Shown one piece after another: positions 52,340 to 60,030 of a stretch of DNA of 64,000 nucleotides. This DNA is from Chloroflexota bacterium (GTDB taxonomy: Bacteria; Chloroflexota; JAJPGV01). A program made the position numbers and the translations under genes. The notes beneath the pieces were generated by a model, which did no database searches, was not told the origin of the DNA, and saw only the letters and a list, made by a program, of their open reading frames with translations. The first letter of the stretch is position 1. Each line of letters opens with the position of its first letter. The stretch is from contig JAJPGV010000034.1 of NCBI GenBank assembly GCA_021325635.1, forward strand, positions 310,745 through 374,744, written 5' to 3'.

Positions 52340-53341
52340 CTAGGCCTTGTGGCCGTTGGCGGCCACCACCGCCCCCGCCGGCACGGGCGCGAGCTCGGCG
52401 CCGCACACACCGCAATAGCGGAACTCCTCGGGAATGCCGCGCGCTCCGCACGTGGCGCAGTCCTGGGTGTAAGGGCCGAACAGGAACTCCGACGATCCTC
52501 CCATGGCTGCCTTGCGGCGCAGGCCGATACGGTCAGGCTGGCGCTTCTCGATGAAGGCCCGCATGCCCTCGTACGGCTCGAGGCTGGCGAAGTGCAGCGC
52601 CAGCCAGTCTCGCGCATGACCGATGGTGCTGGACCAGGACAGATCCTTCCAGAAGTTGGTCTGCTGCTTGGTGTAGCGCAGGCACTCCGGGAACTTGTCG
52701 ATGAGCTTGGCGGCGAGCTTGTCCACCGCGTCATCCAGCTGCTCGTAAGGCACCACCTGGTTCACCAGGCCCCACTGCAGGGCCGTGGGGGCGTCCACCC
52801 ACTCGCACAGGTAGAGCATCTCGCGAGCGCGCCGCTCGCCGATGACGATCGGCAGCCACTGCGTGGCCCCGCCGCAGGCAACGCTGCCAACCTGAGTGCC
52901 GACCTGCCGGATGCGCACGTGATCGGCGGCGATGGCCAGGTCACAAGCCAGGTTGAATTCGTTGCCTCCGCCGACGACCATGCCGTTCAGCCGCGCAATC
53001 GTCGGCTTGCCGATATTCCTCAGCGCGTCGATACACGTCTGGAACCCGCCAATCCACTTCCAGTAGTCGCGCGGGCGCCTGGTGTACTCATCGGCGTACT
53101 CGCGCACGTCGCCGCCGGTGCAGAAGGCGTCCTTGCCGGCGCCGGTGAGCACTACCACCGCCACGCTGTCGTCCCACGAAGCGTCGGTGAACGCCTCGGT
53201 CAGCTCCCTGGCGGTGATGGCGCCACAGCAGTTGTAGACCTGGGGGCGATTGAAGGTGATGCGCGCCACCCAGTCCTTCTTCTCGTACAGGATCTGCTGG
53301 AACTTGAAGTCCGCCGCGTCCTTTGGCTCGAAATGGCCCAT
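52340..53341 (-). CDS. oah: 6-oxocyclohex-1-ene-1-carbonyl-CoA hydrolase with C-terminal zinc ribbon
   Basis: A 333-residue crotonase-fold enzyme. The segments GGGNEFNLACDLAIAADH, VGTQVGSVACGGATQWLP, and RYTKQQTNFWKD with TIGHARDWLALH are the specific hallmarks of Oah, the enzyme that adds water and opens the ring to 3-hydroxypimeloyl-CoA. After residue 285 it has an extra tail with Cys295-x2-Cys298 and Cys310-x2-Cys313, a rubredoxin-like zinc ribbon not expected in standard Oah. The ATG at 53341 follows AAGGAG by eight bases. It lies between dch and had. Confidence 0.88.
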   Translation of the reverse strand: MGHFEPKDAADFKFQQILYEKKDWVARITFNRPQVYNCCGAITARELTEAFTDASWDDSVAVVVLTGAGKDAFCTGGDVREYADEYTRRPRDYWKWIGGFQTCIDALRNIGKPTIARLNGMVVGGGNEFNLACDLAIAADHVRIRQVGTQVGSVACGGATQWLPIVIGERRAREMLYLCEWVDAPTALQWGLVNQVVPYEQLDDAVDKLAAKLIDKFPECLRYTKQQTNFWKDLSWSSTIGHARDWLALHFASLEPYEGMRAFIEKRQPDRIGLRRKAAMGGSSEFLFGPYTQDCATCGARGIPEEFRYCGVCGAELAPVPAGAVVAANGHKA

Positions 53342-53370
53342 CGAACTTGCTCCTTGCTCCAAATGTCTCG

Positions 53371-54150
53371 CTATCGATGCAGCCACACCGGCCGGCGCTT
53401 CTCGAGGAACGCCTTGAGGCCTTCCTGGGCGTCGGGCGACGGGATGATCTCCCGCAGCTGCATCTCTTCCAGCCGCTCCAGCGCGGTCCGGACCGGAAGA
53501 TCCATGGACTCCGTGACCGCCCGCCGCGCACGCCGCAGGGCCGCGCCGCTGAGCTGGCGAAAGCGGTTCAACACCCGCTCCATGGCCCCATCCAGCTCGC
53601 TCGCCGGCACCGCCTGGCTGGCCAGACCGAGCCGCTGGGCCTCGACGCCGGACACCGACTCCCCCTGCAGGATGAGCTCCAGCGCCCGGTGCGGGCCCAT
53701 CAGCCTGGGGAGCAGCACCGCTGCCGCCGGCGGGAGCACGCCCAGCGAAATCTCGGGCACACCAATACTGGCGTCCCCGGCCATGATCACGACGTCGGAC
53801 GCCACCACCAGCTCGCAGCCGCCACCCAACGCGTAGCCATGGACGCCCGTAACCACCGGCACCGGGCACTGCAGCAGCCGCAGGATGAGCGCATGGAAGG
53901 CATCGAGCAGCGGGCGCAGCGTCTCGCCCTGGTGTTCGCCGATGTCGGCTCCCACGCAGAAGGTCTTGCCTGCGCCGCGCAGCGCGACAGCTCGCAAGCT
54001 CGGCGCCACGGTGACTTCGTCCAGAGCCGCCGACAGCTGCTCCATCATGGCAATGCTCAGGACGTTCAGGGGCGGCCGGTCCAACGTGAGGTAGGCGACG
54101 TCTTCGCGGATCTCCGACCGTATCAGCGGCGCAGCCGGTGCGACAGCCAT
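53371..54150 (-). CDS. dch: Cyclohexa-1,5-diene-1-carbonyl-CoA hydratase
   Basis: A 259-residue crotonase-fold hydratase. The run FCVGADIGEH with HGYALGGGCELVVASD and IGVPEISLGVLPPAAAVLLP is characteristic of Dch, which hydrates the dienoyl-CoA made by benzoyl-CoA reductase. It follows the reductase activator gene by 12 bases and precedes oah, the typical order of the pathway. Length agrees with known members. Confidence 0.88.
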   Translation of the reverse strand: MAVAPAAPLIRSEIREDVAYLTLDRPPLNVLSIAMMEQLSAALDEVTVAPSLRAVALRGAGKTFCVGADIGEHQGETLRPLLDAFHALILRLLQCPVPVVTGVHGYALGGGCELVVASDVVIMAGDASIGVPEISLGVLPPAAAVLLPRLMGPHRALELILQGESVSGVEAQRLGLASQAVPASELDGAMERVLNRFRQLSGAALRRARRAVTESMDLPVRTALERLEEMQLREIIPSPDAQEGLKAFLEKRRPVWLHR

Positions 54151-54162
54151 AACCAGCCTCCG

Positions 54163-54987
54163 CTATGCCGCGGCGACCGCCGCCGTTTGCTCGGCGGGGA
54201 GCAAGCCCAGCTTCCGCAGCCGCACCAGACCCAGCAGCGCAGCCCCCAGCGCGCAGGCCAGATCCGAGTCTTCGCTGGAGTTAACAGGGCCGTCAAGCGC
54301 CTCGCTGAGCGCCCGCACCATGCCCGCCTGTTTCGAGGCTCCGCCGACGATCGTGAACTCCGGCTCCATCCCGGCGCGCTTCAACAGCGCCATGGCCCGC
54401 CCGGCCAGGGAGTTGTGCACGCCGCGCAGGATGTCTTCGACCCGCAGCCCGTCGGTGACGTGGTTGATGATCTCCGATTCGGCCAGCACGGCGCATATGC
54501 TGCTGATGGTCACCGGCTTGTCACCGCCCATCGAGAGCGGGCCAACGTCATCGATCGTGATCTCCAGGTACTTGGCCGCGCGCTCCACGAAGCTGCCGGC
54601 TCCGGCGGCGCACTTGTCGTTACTGCGAAACTGCTTGACCCGGCCCTCGGCATCCACGTGAATGGCGCGCGTGTTCTGCGCGCCGATGTCGATGATCGAG
54701 CGCGTGCCGGGGAACAGGTACACGGCCCCCCGGCCAGCCGAGGTGATCTCGGTCACCTGCAGGTCGCGGGCCGCGACGTTGTAGCGGCCGAAGCCGGTCG
54801 TGGCCAGGTAGCTCACGTCCCCGCGGGCCGCTCCAGCCTGGGCCAGCGCCGGGGCCAGCACCTCCTCGGTGATAGCCTCGAAGTCGGGCCGCGTGCGCAG
54901 CCGGGCTCGACCCAGCAGCTTCTGCCGCTCGTCCAGCAGCACGGCCTTGGTAGTCCGAGATCCGATGTCTACTCCAGCGACGATCAT
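54163..54987 (-). CDS. bcrD: Benzoyl-CoA reductase activator/ATPase subunit (BcrD-like)
   Basis: A 274-residue ASKHA-fold ATPase of the BadF/BadG/BcrA/BcrD family. It has the phosphate loop GVDIGSRTTKA, the IDIGAQNTRAI strand often seen in BcrD/BadG, and the two Cys that hold the [4Fe-4S] cluster between two subunits (NDKCAAGAGSF and SSICAVLAESE). It couples ATP hydrolysis to electron transfer onto the benzoyl-CoA ring. With the neighbouring bcrA-like product it would form the activase dimer. The A/D naming follows gene order and motifs and could be reversed. Confidence 0.87.
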   Translation of the reverse strand: MIVAGVDIGSRTTKAVLLDERQKLLGRARLRTRPDFEAITEEVLAPALAQAGAARGDVSYLATTGFGRYNVAARDLQVTEITSAGRGAVYLFPGTRSIIDIGAQNTRAIHVDAEGRVKQFRSNDKCAAGAGSFVERAAKYLEITIDDVGPLSMGGDKPVTISSICAVLAESEIINHVTDGLRVEDILRGVHNSLAGRAMALLKRAGMEPEFTIVGGASKQAGMVRALSEALDGPVNSSEDSDLACALGAALLGLVRLRKLGLLPAEQTAAVAAA

Positions 54988-55011
54988 GGTTTTCCTCCTG
55001 CCTGGCTTTGA

Positions 55012-55812
55012 CTACGCCGCCCAGCCGATGCCGCTCTGGGCGCGCTCCAGCGCGAACAGCGCGGCCCCGATGGCGCCCATGTAGTGGGCGTCATCGCTCA
55101 CGTTCAAGGGGCAGCCGAGCTTCTCTTCGAGCGCCCGCACGATGCCGATGTTGCGGGACACGCCTCCGGTAAACGTGACCTCCTGCTCCAAGCCGACACG
55201 ATGCATGAGCGATACGGTCCGCGTGGCGATGGCCGCGTGGACACCGCCGAGAATGTCCTCCACCCGCTTGCCCTGCGCCAGGTAGGACAGGATGTCGGAC
55301 TCCACGAACACCGTGCACACCGTGCTGAGCCGGACAGGATGGCGCGCCTGCAGGCTGAGCTCTCCGATTTCGCCCAGCGTCAACCCCAGGGCCTCGGCCG
55401 AATTGGCCAGGAACCGCCCGGTGCCGGCGGCGCACTTGTCGTTCATGGAGAAATCGCGCACTTCACCGCCCTCACCGACCTGGATAGCCTTGGCGTCCTG
55501 GCCGCCGATGTCGACCACGGTGCGGGTATTGGGGAAGGCGTAGCACGCGCCCTTGGCGTGGCAGCTGATCTCGGTCACCTGCGTATCGCCGAAGGTGACC
55601 TTGTAGCGCCCGTAGCCTGTGCCAACCACCGATCCCACGTCGCTGCGGCTGATGCCCGCTGCCTCCACCAGGTTATCGAAGGTGCGCTCCGCCGCGCGAG
55701 AAACGTTGGCGCCGGTATCGATCAGGCTACGAGCCACGATCTCGCGGCGCTCATTGATCAGCGCGCCCTTGGTCTGGGTGGACCCGACGTCGACTCCGAC
55801 TCCGTACAACAT
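55012..55812 (-). CDS. bcrA: Benzoyl-CoA reductase activator/ATPase subunit (BcrA-like)
   Basis: A 266-residue ASKHA ATPase with [11 protein letters not shown], the [11 protein letters not shown] strand, and the cluster Cys in [11 protein letters not shown] and [11 protein letters not shown]. It is short: the BcrA of Thauera is markedly longer, so both activators here have the compact form, like those of the Bzd type in Azoarcus. It lies between bcrB and bcrD with gaps of 15 and 24 bases. Confidence 0.87.
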   Translation of the reverse strand: MLYGVGVDVGSTQTKGALINERREIVARSLIDTGANVSRAAERTFDNLVEAAGISRSDVGSVVGTGYGRYKVTFGDTQVTEISCHAKGACYAFPNTRTVVDIGGQDAKAIQVGEGGEVRDFSMNDKCAAGTGRFLANSAEALGLTLGEIGELSLQARHPVRLSTVCTVFVESDILSYLAQGKRVEDILGGVHAAIATRTVSLMHRVGLEQEVTFTGGVSRNIGIVRALEEKLGCPLNVSDDAHYMGAIGAALFALERAQSGIGWAA

Positions 55813-55827
55813 TGCTTTCCCTCCACG

Positions 55828-57090
55828 TCACACGTGCGTGAGCTTGCGATGCTCGATGCCTTCGAAGAAGGCGTCAATGCGGTTCTGGAGCTGCGCCTGC
55901 GAGTAGTAGCGCGGATCCTCCAGGTCCGACTCGATCAGCAGAGTGGGCCAGCCCTTCTCACGAGCGAAGTACTCGCGCATGTCGCCCTGGCCGGCCGAGA
56001 AGAGGCGGCAGCTCTTGACCGAGTGGATGACGATCCCGTCCGCGCCCCATTCTTCGACGTAGCGGCCGATCTGCTCGTAGCGCTGCAGGAAGTTGCGGTT
56101 GCACACGTTCTCCTTGAGCATGTGCTGGGCGATGCTCTCCAGCGGGTGAGCGGGGTCATGCTTGAAGCCAAATTCCCACAAGCCACCGACCGTCGAATAG
56201 GTGGAGGCCACCGCCACGGCGCCCCAGCGCGAGAACAGCTCGCGGAAGTTGCGCAGGTAGGGCCACGGTGGAGGGCCTTCGATGACGTAGCGGATCTTCT
56301 CCTCCGGCAGCGGGCCCTGGCCCAGCTTGGCCTTCTCGTGCAGCTGCTTGTACACCAGCTCGAAGAAGCGCAGGCACTCCTCGGTGCCGCGCAGGGCATA
56401 CAGCGGCGCCATGAAGTTGACCGCGTCGAAGTAGGCGTCGAAGGGAGCCGGCCGCTGCTTGGTGAGCTGCTTGATGGCGCACCACAGCTCGCCCACCTGC
56501 GACGAGAGCTCGACCGTGCGCTGCAGCCTGGCGTACTCGAACTTCTTGCCCGTCACCTTCTCGAACAGCTCGATGAGCTGCTCCAGCTGCTTGACCACAT
56601 AGGTCACGTCTTCGGCGCGAGGCTCACCGTCGGGCGTCCGAACGAACGGCACGTCGATGTTGAAGGCGGGGGCGTTGGTGTATTCCGCCAGGTGCTCGAA
56701 CCAGTGCAGGTACACGCTGCAGCCAACGTAGTTGCACAACACCACGGCCGGCACCGGAATGGTGGCAAAGCCCGCTTCGCGTCCGGACATGAACAGGCCG
56801 ATGTCGGCCTTGACGTAGGCGCAGTTATCGGTCGAGTAGCCCATCTCCTCGGCCTTCTGGATGTAGGGCAGCGACTTCTTCTTGACCGCCAGCTGCAGGT
56901 CGTTTACTTCGGGAAAGACCGGCAGCAGGTCGAACGCTCGGACCAGCTCGACCGGGTTACCGGCGATCAGCAGGTGCACGGCCCGCGGGGTGCTGCTCTT
57001 GGCGACCTGAGTCATCTCTTCGTAGTAGCGAGCCATCAGGTCGCGAGCCACGTCGTGGAAGCTCGCTTCGAAGGTTGCGGTTGCGCTCAT
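55828..57090 (-). CDS. bcrB: Benzoyl-CoA reductase subunit B
   Basis: A 420-residue subunit of the 2-hydroxyacyl-CoA dehydratase/benzoyl-CoA reductase fold. Markers are IAGNPVELVRAFDLLPVFPE near the start, AVVLCNYVGCSVYLHWFE and IHSVKSCRLFSAGQGDM, whose Cys are candidate ligands of the active-site iron-sulfur cluster. With subunit C it binds the substrate and takes electrons from the activator pair to reduce the ring. It follows bcrC by 37 bases. Confidence 0.9.
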   Translation of the reverse strand: MSATATFEASFHDVARDLMARYYEEMTQVAKSSTPRAVHLLIAGNPVELVRAFDLLPVFPEVNDLQLAVKKKSLPYIQKAEEMGYSTDNCAYVKADIGLFMSGREAGFATIPVPAVVLCNYVGCSVYLHWFEHLAEYTNAPAFNIDVPFVRTPDGEPRAEDVTYVVKQLEQLIELFEKVTGKKFEYARLQRTVELSSQVGELWCAIKQLTKQRPAPFDAYFDAVNFMAPLYALRGTEECLRFFELVYKQLHEKAKLGQGPLPEEKIRYVIEGPPPWPYLRNFRELFSRWGAVAVASTYSTVGGLWEFGFKHDPAHPLESIAQHMLKENVCNRNFLQRYEQIGRYVEEWGADGIVIHSVKSCRLFSAGQGDMREYFAREKGWPTLLIESDLEDPRYYSQAQLQNRIDAFFEGIEHRKLTHV

Positions 57091-57127
57091 CGTCTTCTCT
57101 CCTCAAGATCCGGCGGCGCCGGCTCGA

Positions 57128-58291
57128 TTAGCTGAACAACATCGATTCAACGAAGGTCTCCACTTCGGACTGCACTCGGTCGTACAGCCACATCTTTTCC
57201 TCGAATTCCAGGAACAGGTGCGGGATGTCGTGCTCTTCCAGCGCCCGGCGGTAGAGGGCATAGTCGAACAGCGCCGGCTCGCAGAACTTGGCTCCCAGGA
57301 AAATGACCGCGTCGGCGTGCAGATCGCGCACCTTGTCGAGCAGGCCGGCGGCGCGCGGTTTGCGCAGGTCATGCTTGACGCTGGCGTGCACGCTGTGATT
57401 GAGATAGCTCTCGGCCAACGCCCGGAGCGGCGGCCCGCCCGCGCTGGCGACGTCGTCCGTCAGGAAGCGCGTGCCGAGCTGAAAATCGTCGTCCAGGATG
57501 TAGCAGCCGGCACGCTCCAGGCTGTCGATCAGATCCAACGGCGGCTGCTCGCAGAATGCGCCAATGAGCACCACCCGGACGCGGTCCTGGGTCTTTGCTT
57601 CCAGCGCTCGGGCGCCGGCCAGCGCCCCTTCCAACAGCGGCACCGACTCTTCGGGCGGCAGCAGACAGCTGCAGCGTGTGAGCACGTAGGAATCGACCGC
57701 CGACAGCCGCTCCGGGGACGCGGCACGGAGCGCGTAGAGCTCCCGCAGCAAGGCACGCACGCGGTCGTACAGCTCGATGCTGGCCGCCAGCTGAGCGTCG
57801 CTCACCTGGTGTCCGGACCATTGGCCAAAGACGCCCACCAGGCGCTGGTACTCACCCTCCAGGTACGCCAGGGCGGACGGCGAGCCAGGGTTTTGCGGGA
57901 AATGAATGAACTCCACGGGCTTGTCGGGGAAATTGCGTTTGAATACGCTCGCCAGGTTGCGCGCCGGGTCGCATATCGAATGGAAGACCATGCCGTCGAA
58001 GCAATCGAGCTTATCGGTGAGGCCCAGCTCCAGCGTGCTCTTGACGATCGAGCACACGAACGACTGGAAGCGCGAGTCGGCGTGCGCCAGCTCGATCTGG
58101 TTGCCCCCACCGAACAGCGCCACCGGCAGCATACCGCTGGCGTGGACGAGCTCCACGGGGGTGTATACCGGGAAGTAGCCAACCGCCGCGCGGCCGGTCT
58201 TCTCCTTGTAGGTGCGAACCGTCGGGAAGGCCCGATCCTCGATGACCTCCCGATAGGCCTCCGCTCGTGATTCAGTCATGACCGTTGCCAC
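57128..58291 (-). CDS. bcrC: Benzoyl-CoA reductase subunit C
   Basis: A 387-residue partner of BcrB. The pattern GYFPVYTPVELVHASGMLPV is typical of BcrC/BzdN; candidate cluster Cys lie in FHSICDPARN, IGAFCEQPP and GAKFCEPALF. The GTG at 58291 is chosen because GAGGAGGG stands seven bases before it; an ATG 12 bases further in is less well placed. The start lies two bases after the acetyltransferase stop, so translation is coupled. Together with bcrB, bcrA and bcrD it makes a full ATP-dependent (class I) reductase. Confidence 0.9.
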   Translation of the reverse strand: MATVMTESRAEAYREVIEDRAFPTVRTYKEKTGRAAVGYFPVYTPVELVHASGMLPVALFGGGNQIELAHADSRFQSFVCSIVKSTLELGLTDKLDCFDGMVFHSICDPARNLASVFKRNFPDKPVEFIHFPQNPGSPSALAYLEGEYQRLVGVFGQWSGHQVSDAQLAASIELYDRVRALLRELYALRAASPERLSAVDSYVLTRCSCLLPPEESVPLLEGALAGARALEAKTQDRVRVVLIGAFCEQPPLDLIDSLERAGCYILDDDFQLGTRFLTDDVASAGGPPLRALAESYLNHSVHASVKHDLRKPRAAGLLDKVRDLHADAVIFLGAKFCEPALFDYALYRRALEEHDIPHLFLEFEEKMWLYDRVQSEVETFVESMLFS

Positions 58292-58293
58292 GC

Positions 58294-58836
58294 TCAAACC
58301 CTCCTCTCCATGCTCAACAGGGCTGATTGCCGAAATCCAAGGCTGCGAAAAAAGCGGCGCAGCGGCTGGTCGTGCAGGTTCACCAATGTGGCCACGCGCG
58401 AGAGTCCCCGACTGCCGCTGTCCTCGACAAATGCTTCGACCAGCAGGCGGGCGAGCCCGCGCCGCTGCCAGGCAGGCAGCACGCCGAGCACCTCGAGCCA
58501 GGCCACGTCGCCGCTCAATCCGAAGTCGTCCCCTCTGACGTGACCCAGCACCTGGCCCACCAGGCGCCCGTCCACCTCGACTCCCCAGCACACCGGCCGG
58601 CCGTATCCCGATACTTCGAGGCGGGCGCGCCACTGCTCAGGATCGGCGCTCCGCCCCAGCTCGGCAGCCAGCCGAGCCACTTCGTCCTCATCATCCACCG
58701 TCAATGGCCGCAGGCGCACGCCATCAGGCAGCGCGGCTGCTTCCATGAGGCTGGCCATGGCCCGTCCAAGCGCCGGCCGGCGCCGCCGTCCATCGAGCAG
58801 CAGGGTTACCTGGCCCTCGACTTCAGCGCTAGGCAT
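58294..58836 (-). CDS. GNAT-family N-acetyltransferase
   Basis: A 180-residue GNAT protein with the acetyl-CoA loop LGVLPAWQRRGLARLLVEAF and later LVNLHDQPLRRFFRSLGF. It overlaps the 3' end of the hydroxyacyl-CoA dehydrogenase gene by eight bases and ends two bases before bcrC, so it is embedded in the aromatic operon. GNAT enzymes acetylate amines or protein lysines. Acyl-CoA ligases for benzoate are switched off by lysine acetylation in Rhodopseudomonas (Pat), so a role in tuning this pathway is possible (inference). Confidence 0.8.
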   Translation of the reverse strand: MPSAEVEGQVTLLLDGRRRRPALGRAMASLMEAAALPDGVRLRPLTVDDEDEVARLAAELGRSADPEQWRARLEVSGYGRPVCWGVEVDGRLVGQVLGHVRGDDFGLSGDVAWLEVLGVLPAWQRRGLARLLVEAFVEDSGSRGLSRVATLVNLHDQPLRRFFRSLGFRQSALLSMERRV

Positions 58837-59701
58837 GAGCCGCCTCGACCTCGTAGAAGCCGCTGCCAGACTTGCGGCCCAGGCGCCCGGCGGCGACCAG
58901 CCGGCGCAGCAGGGGGCTGGGAAGGAAGCGCTCTCCCAGCTCTTCGGACAGCGACTCCAGGATGTGCAGCTCGACGTCCAGGCCGATGAGGTCCGCCAGC
59001 TCCAGCGGCCCCAACGGGTAGTTGTAGGCGAGCTTGACGCCGCGGTCGATGTTCGCGGCGTCGGCCACGCCCTGCTCCAGGCAGCGAATCGCCTCAGCTA
59101 TCAGCGCTTGCCCGACACGCGTGGTCACGAACCCGGGAAAGTCTCGGGCCGTGCACACCTCCTTGTTCAAGGCGCGGCAGAAAGCTTCGGCGCGGGCCAC
59201 GGTCTCGTCAGAGGTCGCCAGCCCGCGAACCACCTCGACCAGCTTCATGGCCGGCACCGGATTGAAGAAATGCGTGCCGATGACTCGCTCCGGGCGCGTG
59301 GTCGCCGCGGCGATGGCGGTAATCGACAGTCCGGAAGTGTTGCTGGCCAGCAGCGCATCGGGCCGGCACACCTGGTCCAGCTGAGTGAAGGTGGCGCGCT
59401 TGATCGCCAGGTCCTCGAACACCGCTTCGACAGCCACGTCGGCGGGCGCCAGCGCGTCCAGGCCCACATGGAACTCGAGCCTGCGCTGCCAGGCTTCGAC
59501 CTGCTCCGCCGTGGCCTTGCCGCGCGCGATCGCACCCTGGCATTGCTTGTCCATCAGGGTGCGGCCGCGATCGAGCGCCGGCTGGTCGAGGTCACAGACG
59601 ACCACGCCGCAGCCGAGCGTACTGGCCGCCTGGTAGGCGATGCCGGAGCCCATCGTCCCAGCTCCGACGACTCCCACCACCCGGTACTCCGATTGGTTCA
59701 T
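58829..59701 (-). CDS. 3-hydroxyacyl-CoA dehydrogenase
   Basis: A 290-residue NAD-dependent dehydrogenase of the PaaH/Hbd group. It has GVVGAGTMGSG at the start, SNTSGLSI, the catalytic-region IGTHFFNPVPAMKLVEVV, and a C-terminal helical domain ending GRKSGSGFYEV. It oxidises 3-hydroxyacyl-CoA; after ring opening, 3-hydroxypimeloyl-CoA would be a natural substrate (inference from position). It is the first gene after a hairpin and a pair of direct repeats, and likely starts the reductase transcript. Confidence 0.88.
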   Translation of the reverse strand: MNQSEYRVVGVVGAGTMGSGIAYQAASTLGCGVVVCDLDQPALDRGRTLMDKQCQGAIARGKATAEQVEAWQRRLEFHVGLDALAPADVAVEAVFEDLAIKRATFTQLDQVCRPDALLASNTSGLSITAIAAATTRPERVIGTHFFNPVPAMKLVEVVRGLATSDETVARAEAFCRALNKEVCTARDFPGFVTTRVGQALIAEAIRCLEQGVADAANIDRGVKLAYNYPLGPLELADLIGLDVELHILESLSEELGERFLPSPLLRRLVAAGRLGRKSGSGFYEVEAAHA

Positions 59702-59744
59702 GAGGCCAGGCTAGACCCGAACTGTGAGCGTAGTGTGTCGTTTG

Positions 59745-59762
59745 TGCGCAAAGCATGCGCAA
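59745..59762. promoter_or_regulatory. Direct TGCGCAA repeats at 11-base spacing
   Basis: Two identical heptamers (59745-59751, 59756-59762) separated by AGCA. An 11-base period is the usual arrangement for OmpR/PhoB-type winged-helix dimers. They lie 44-61 bases before the hydroxyacyl-CoA dehydrogenase start and may be the site of one of the two winged-helix regulators nearby. Confidence 0.45.
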
Positions 59763-59874
59763 GCGTCCTTCGAAATTGGGGCGGGCGCTGTACACACGGT
59801 CCGGACATGGCGCGCTGGGTGGAGCGAGATGCTCAGCCTTCACAACAGGGGAGCTGCGCCGCGTCGAAACGCAG

Positions 59875-59896
59875 GGCCGGTCACAATCGACCGGCC
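59875..59896 (-). terminator. Hairpin inside the aromatic operon
   Basis: Perfect 8-bp stem GGCCGGTC (59875-59882) and GACCGGCC (59889-59896) around six bases. It lies about 135 bases after the enoyl-CoA hydratase stop in the minus direction. With no long T run it may pause or partly stop transcription from the regulators into the bcr genes. Confidence 0.4.
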
Positions 59897-60030
59897 GGGA
59901 GATACCTGCGTGAGCCTTCGGGCCCACGAAACGGGGCGAGCCTGGCGCGCCTTGTCGTCCCCTTGACGCCGTGTTATCGATGGAAACCACCCATGGGGCA
60001 GCGTCGGGACGCGAGGCCGCGCCTACCGGG

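Larger units (their letters stand above)
59702..60030. other. 329-base control region between the two halves of the aromatic operon
   Basis: No gene is supported. It contains direct repeats TGCGCAA at 59745-59751 and 59756-59762 and the hairpin at 59875-59896. Position suggests a promoter for the hydroxyacyl-CoA dehydrogenase, GNAT and bcr genes. Confidence 0.5.

Noticed and set aside
53323-57135. Long plus-strand open frames (562 and 683 codons) opposite dch, bcrD, bcrA and bcrB
   Set aside because: They mirror well-supported genes on the minus strand, lack ribosome sites and show no family motifs.
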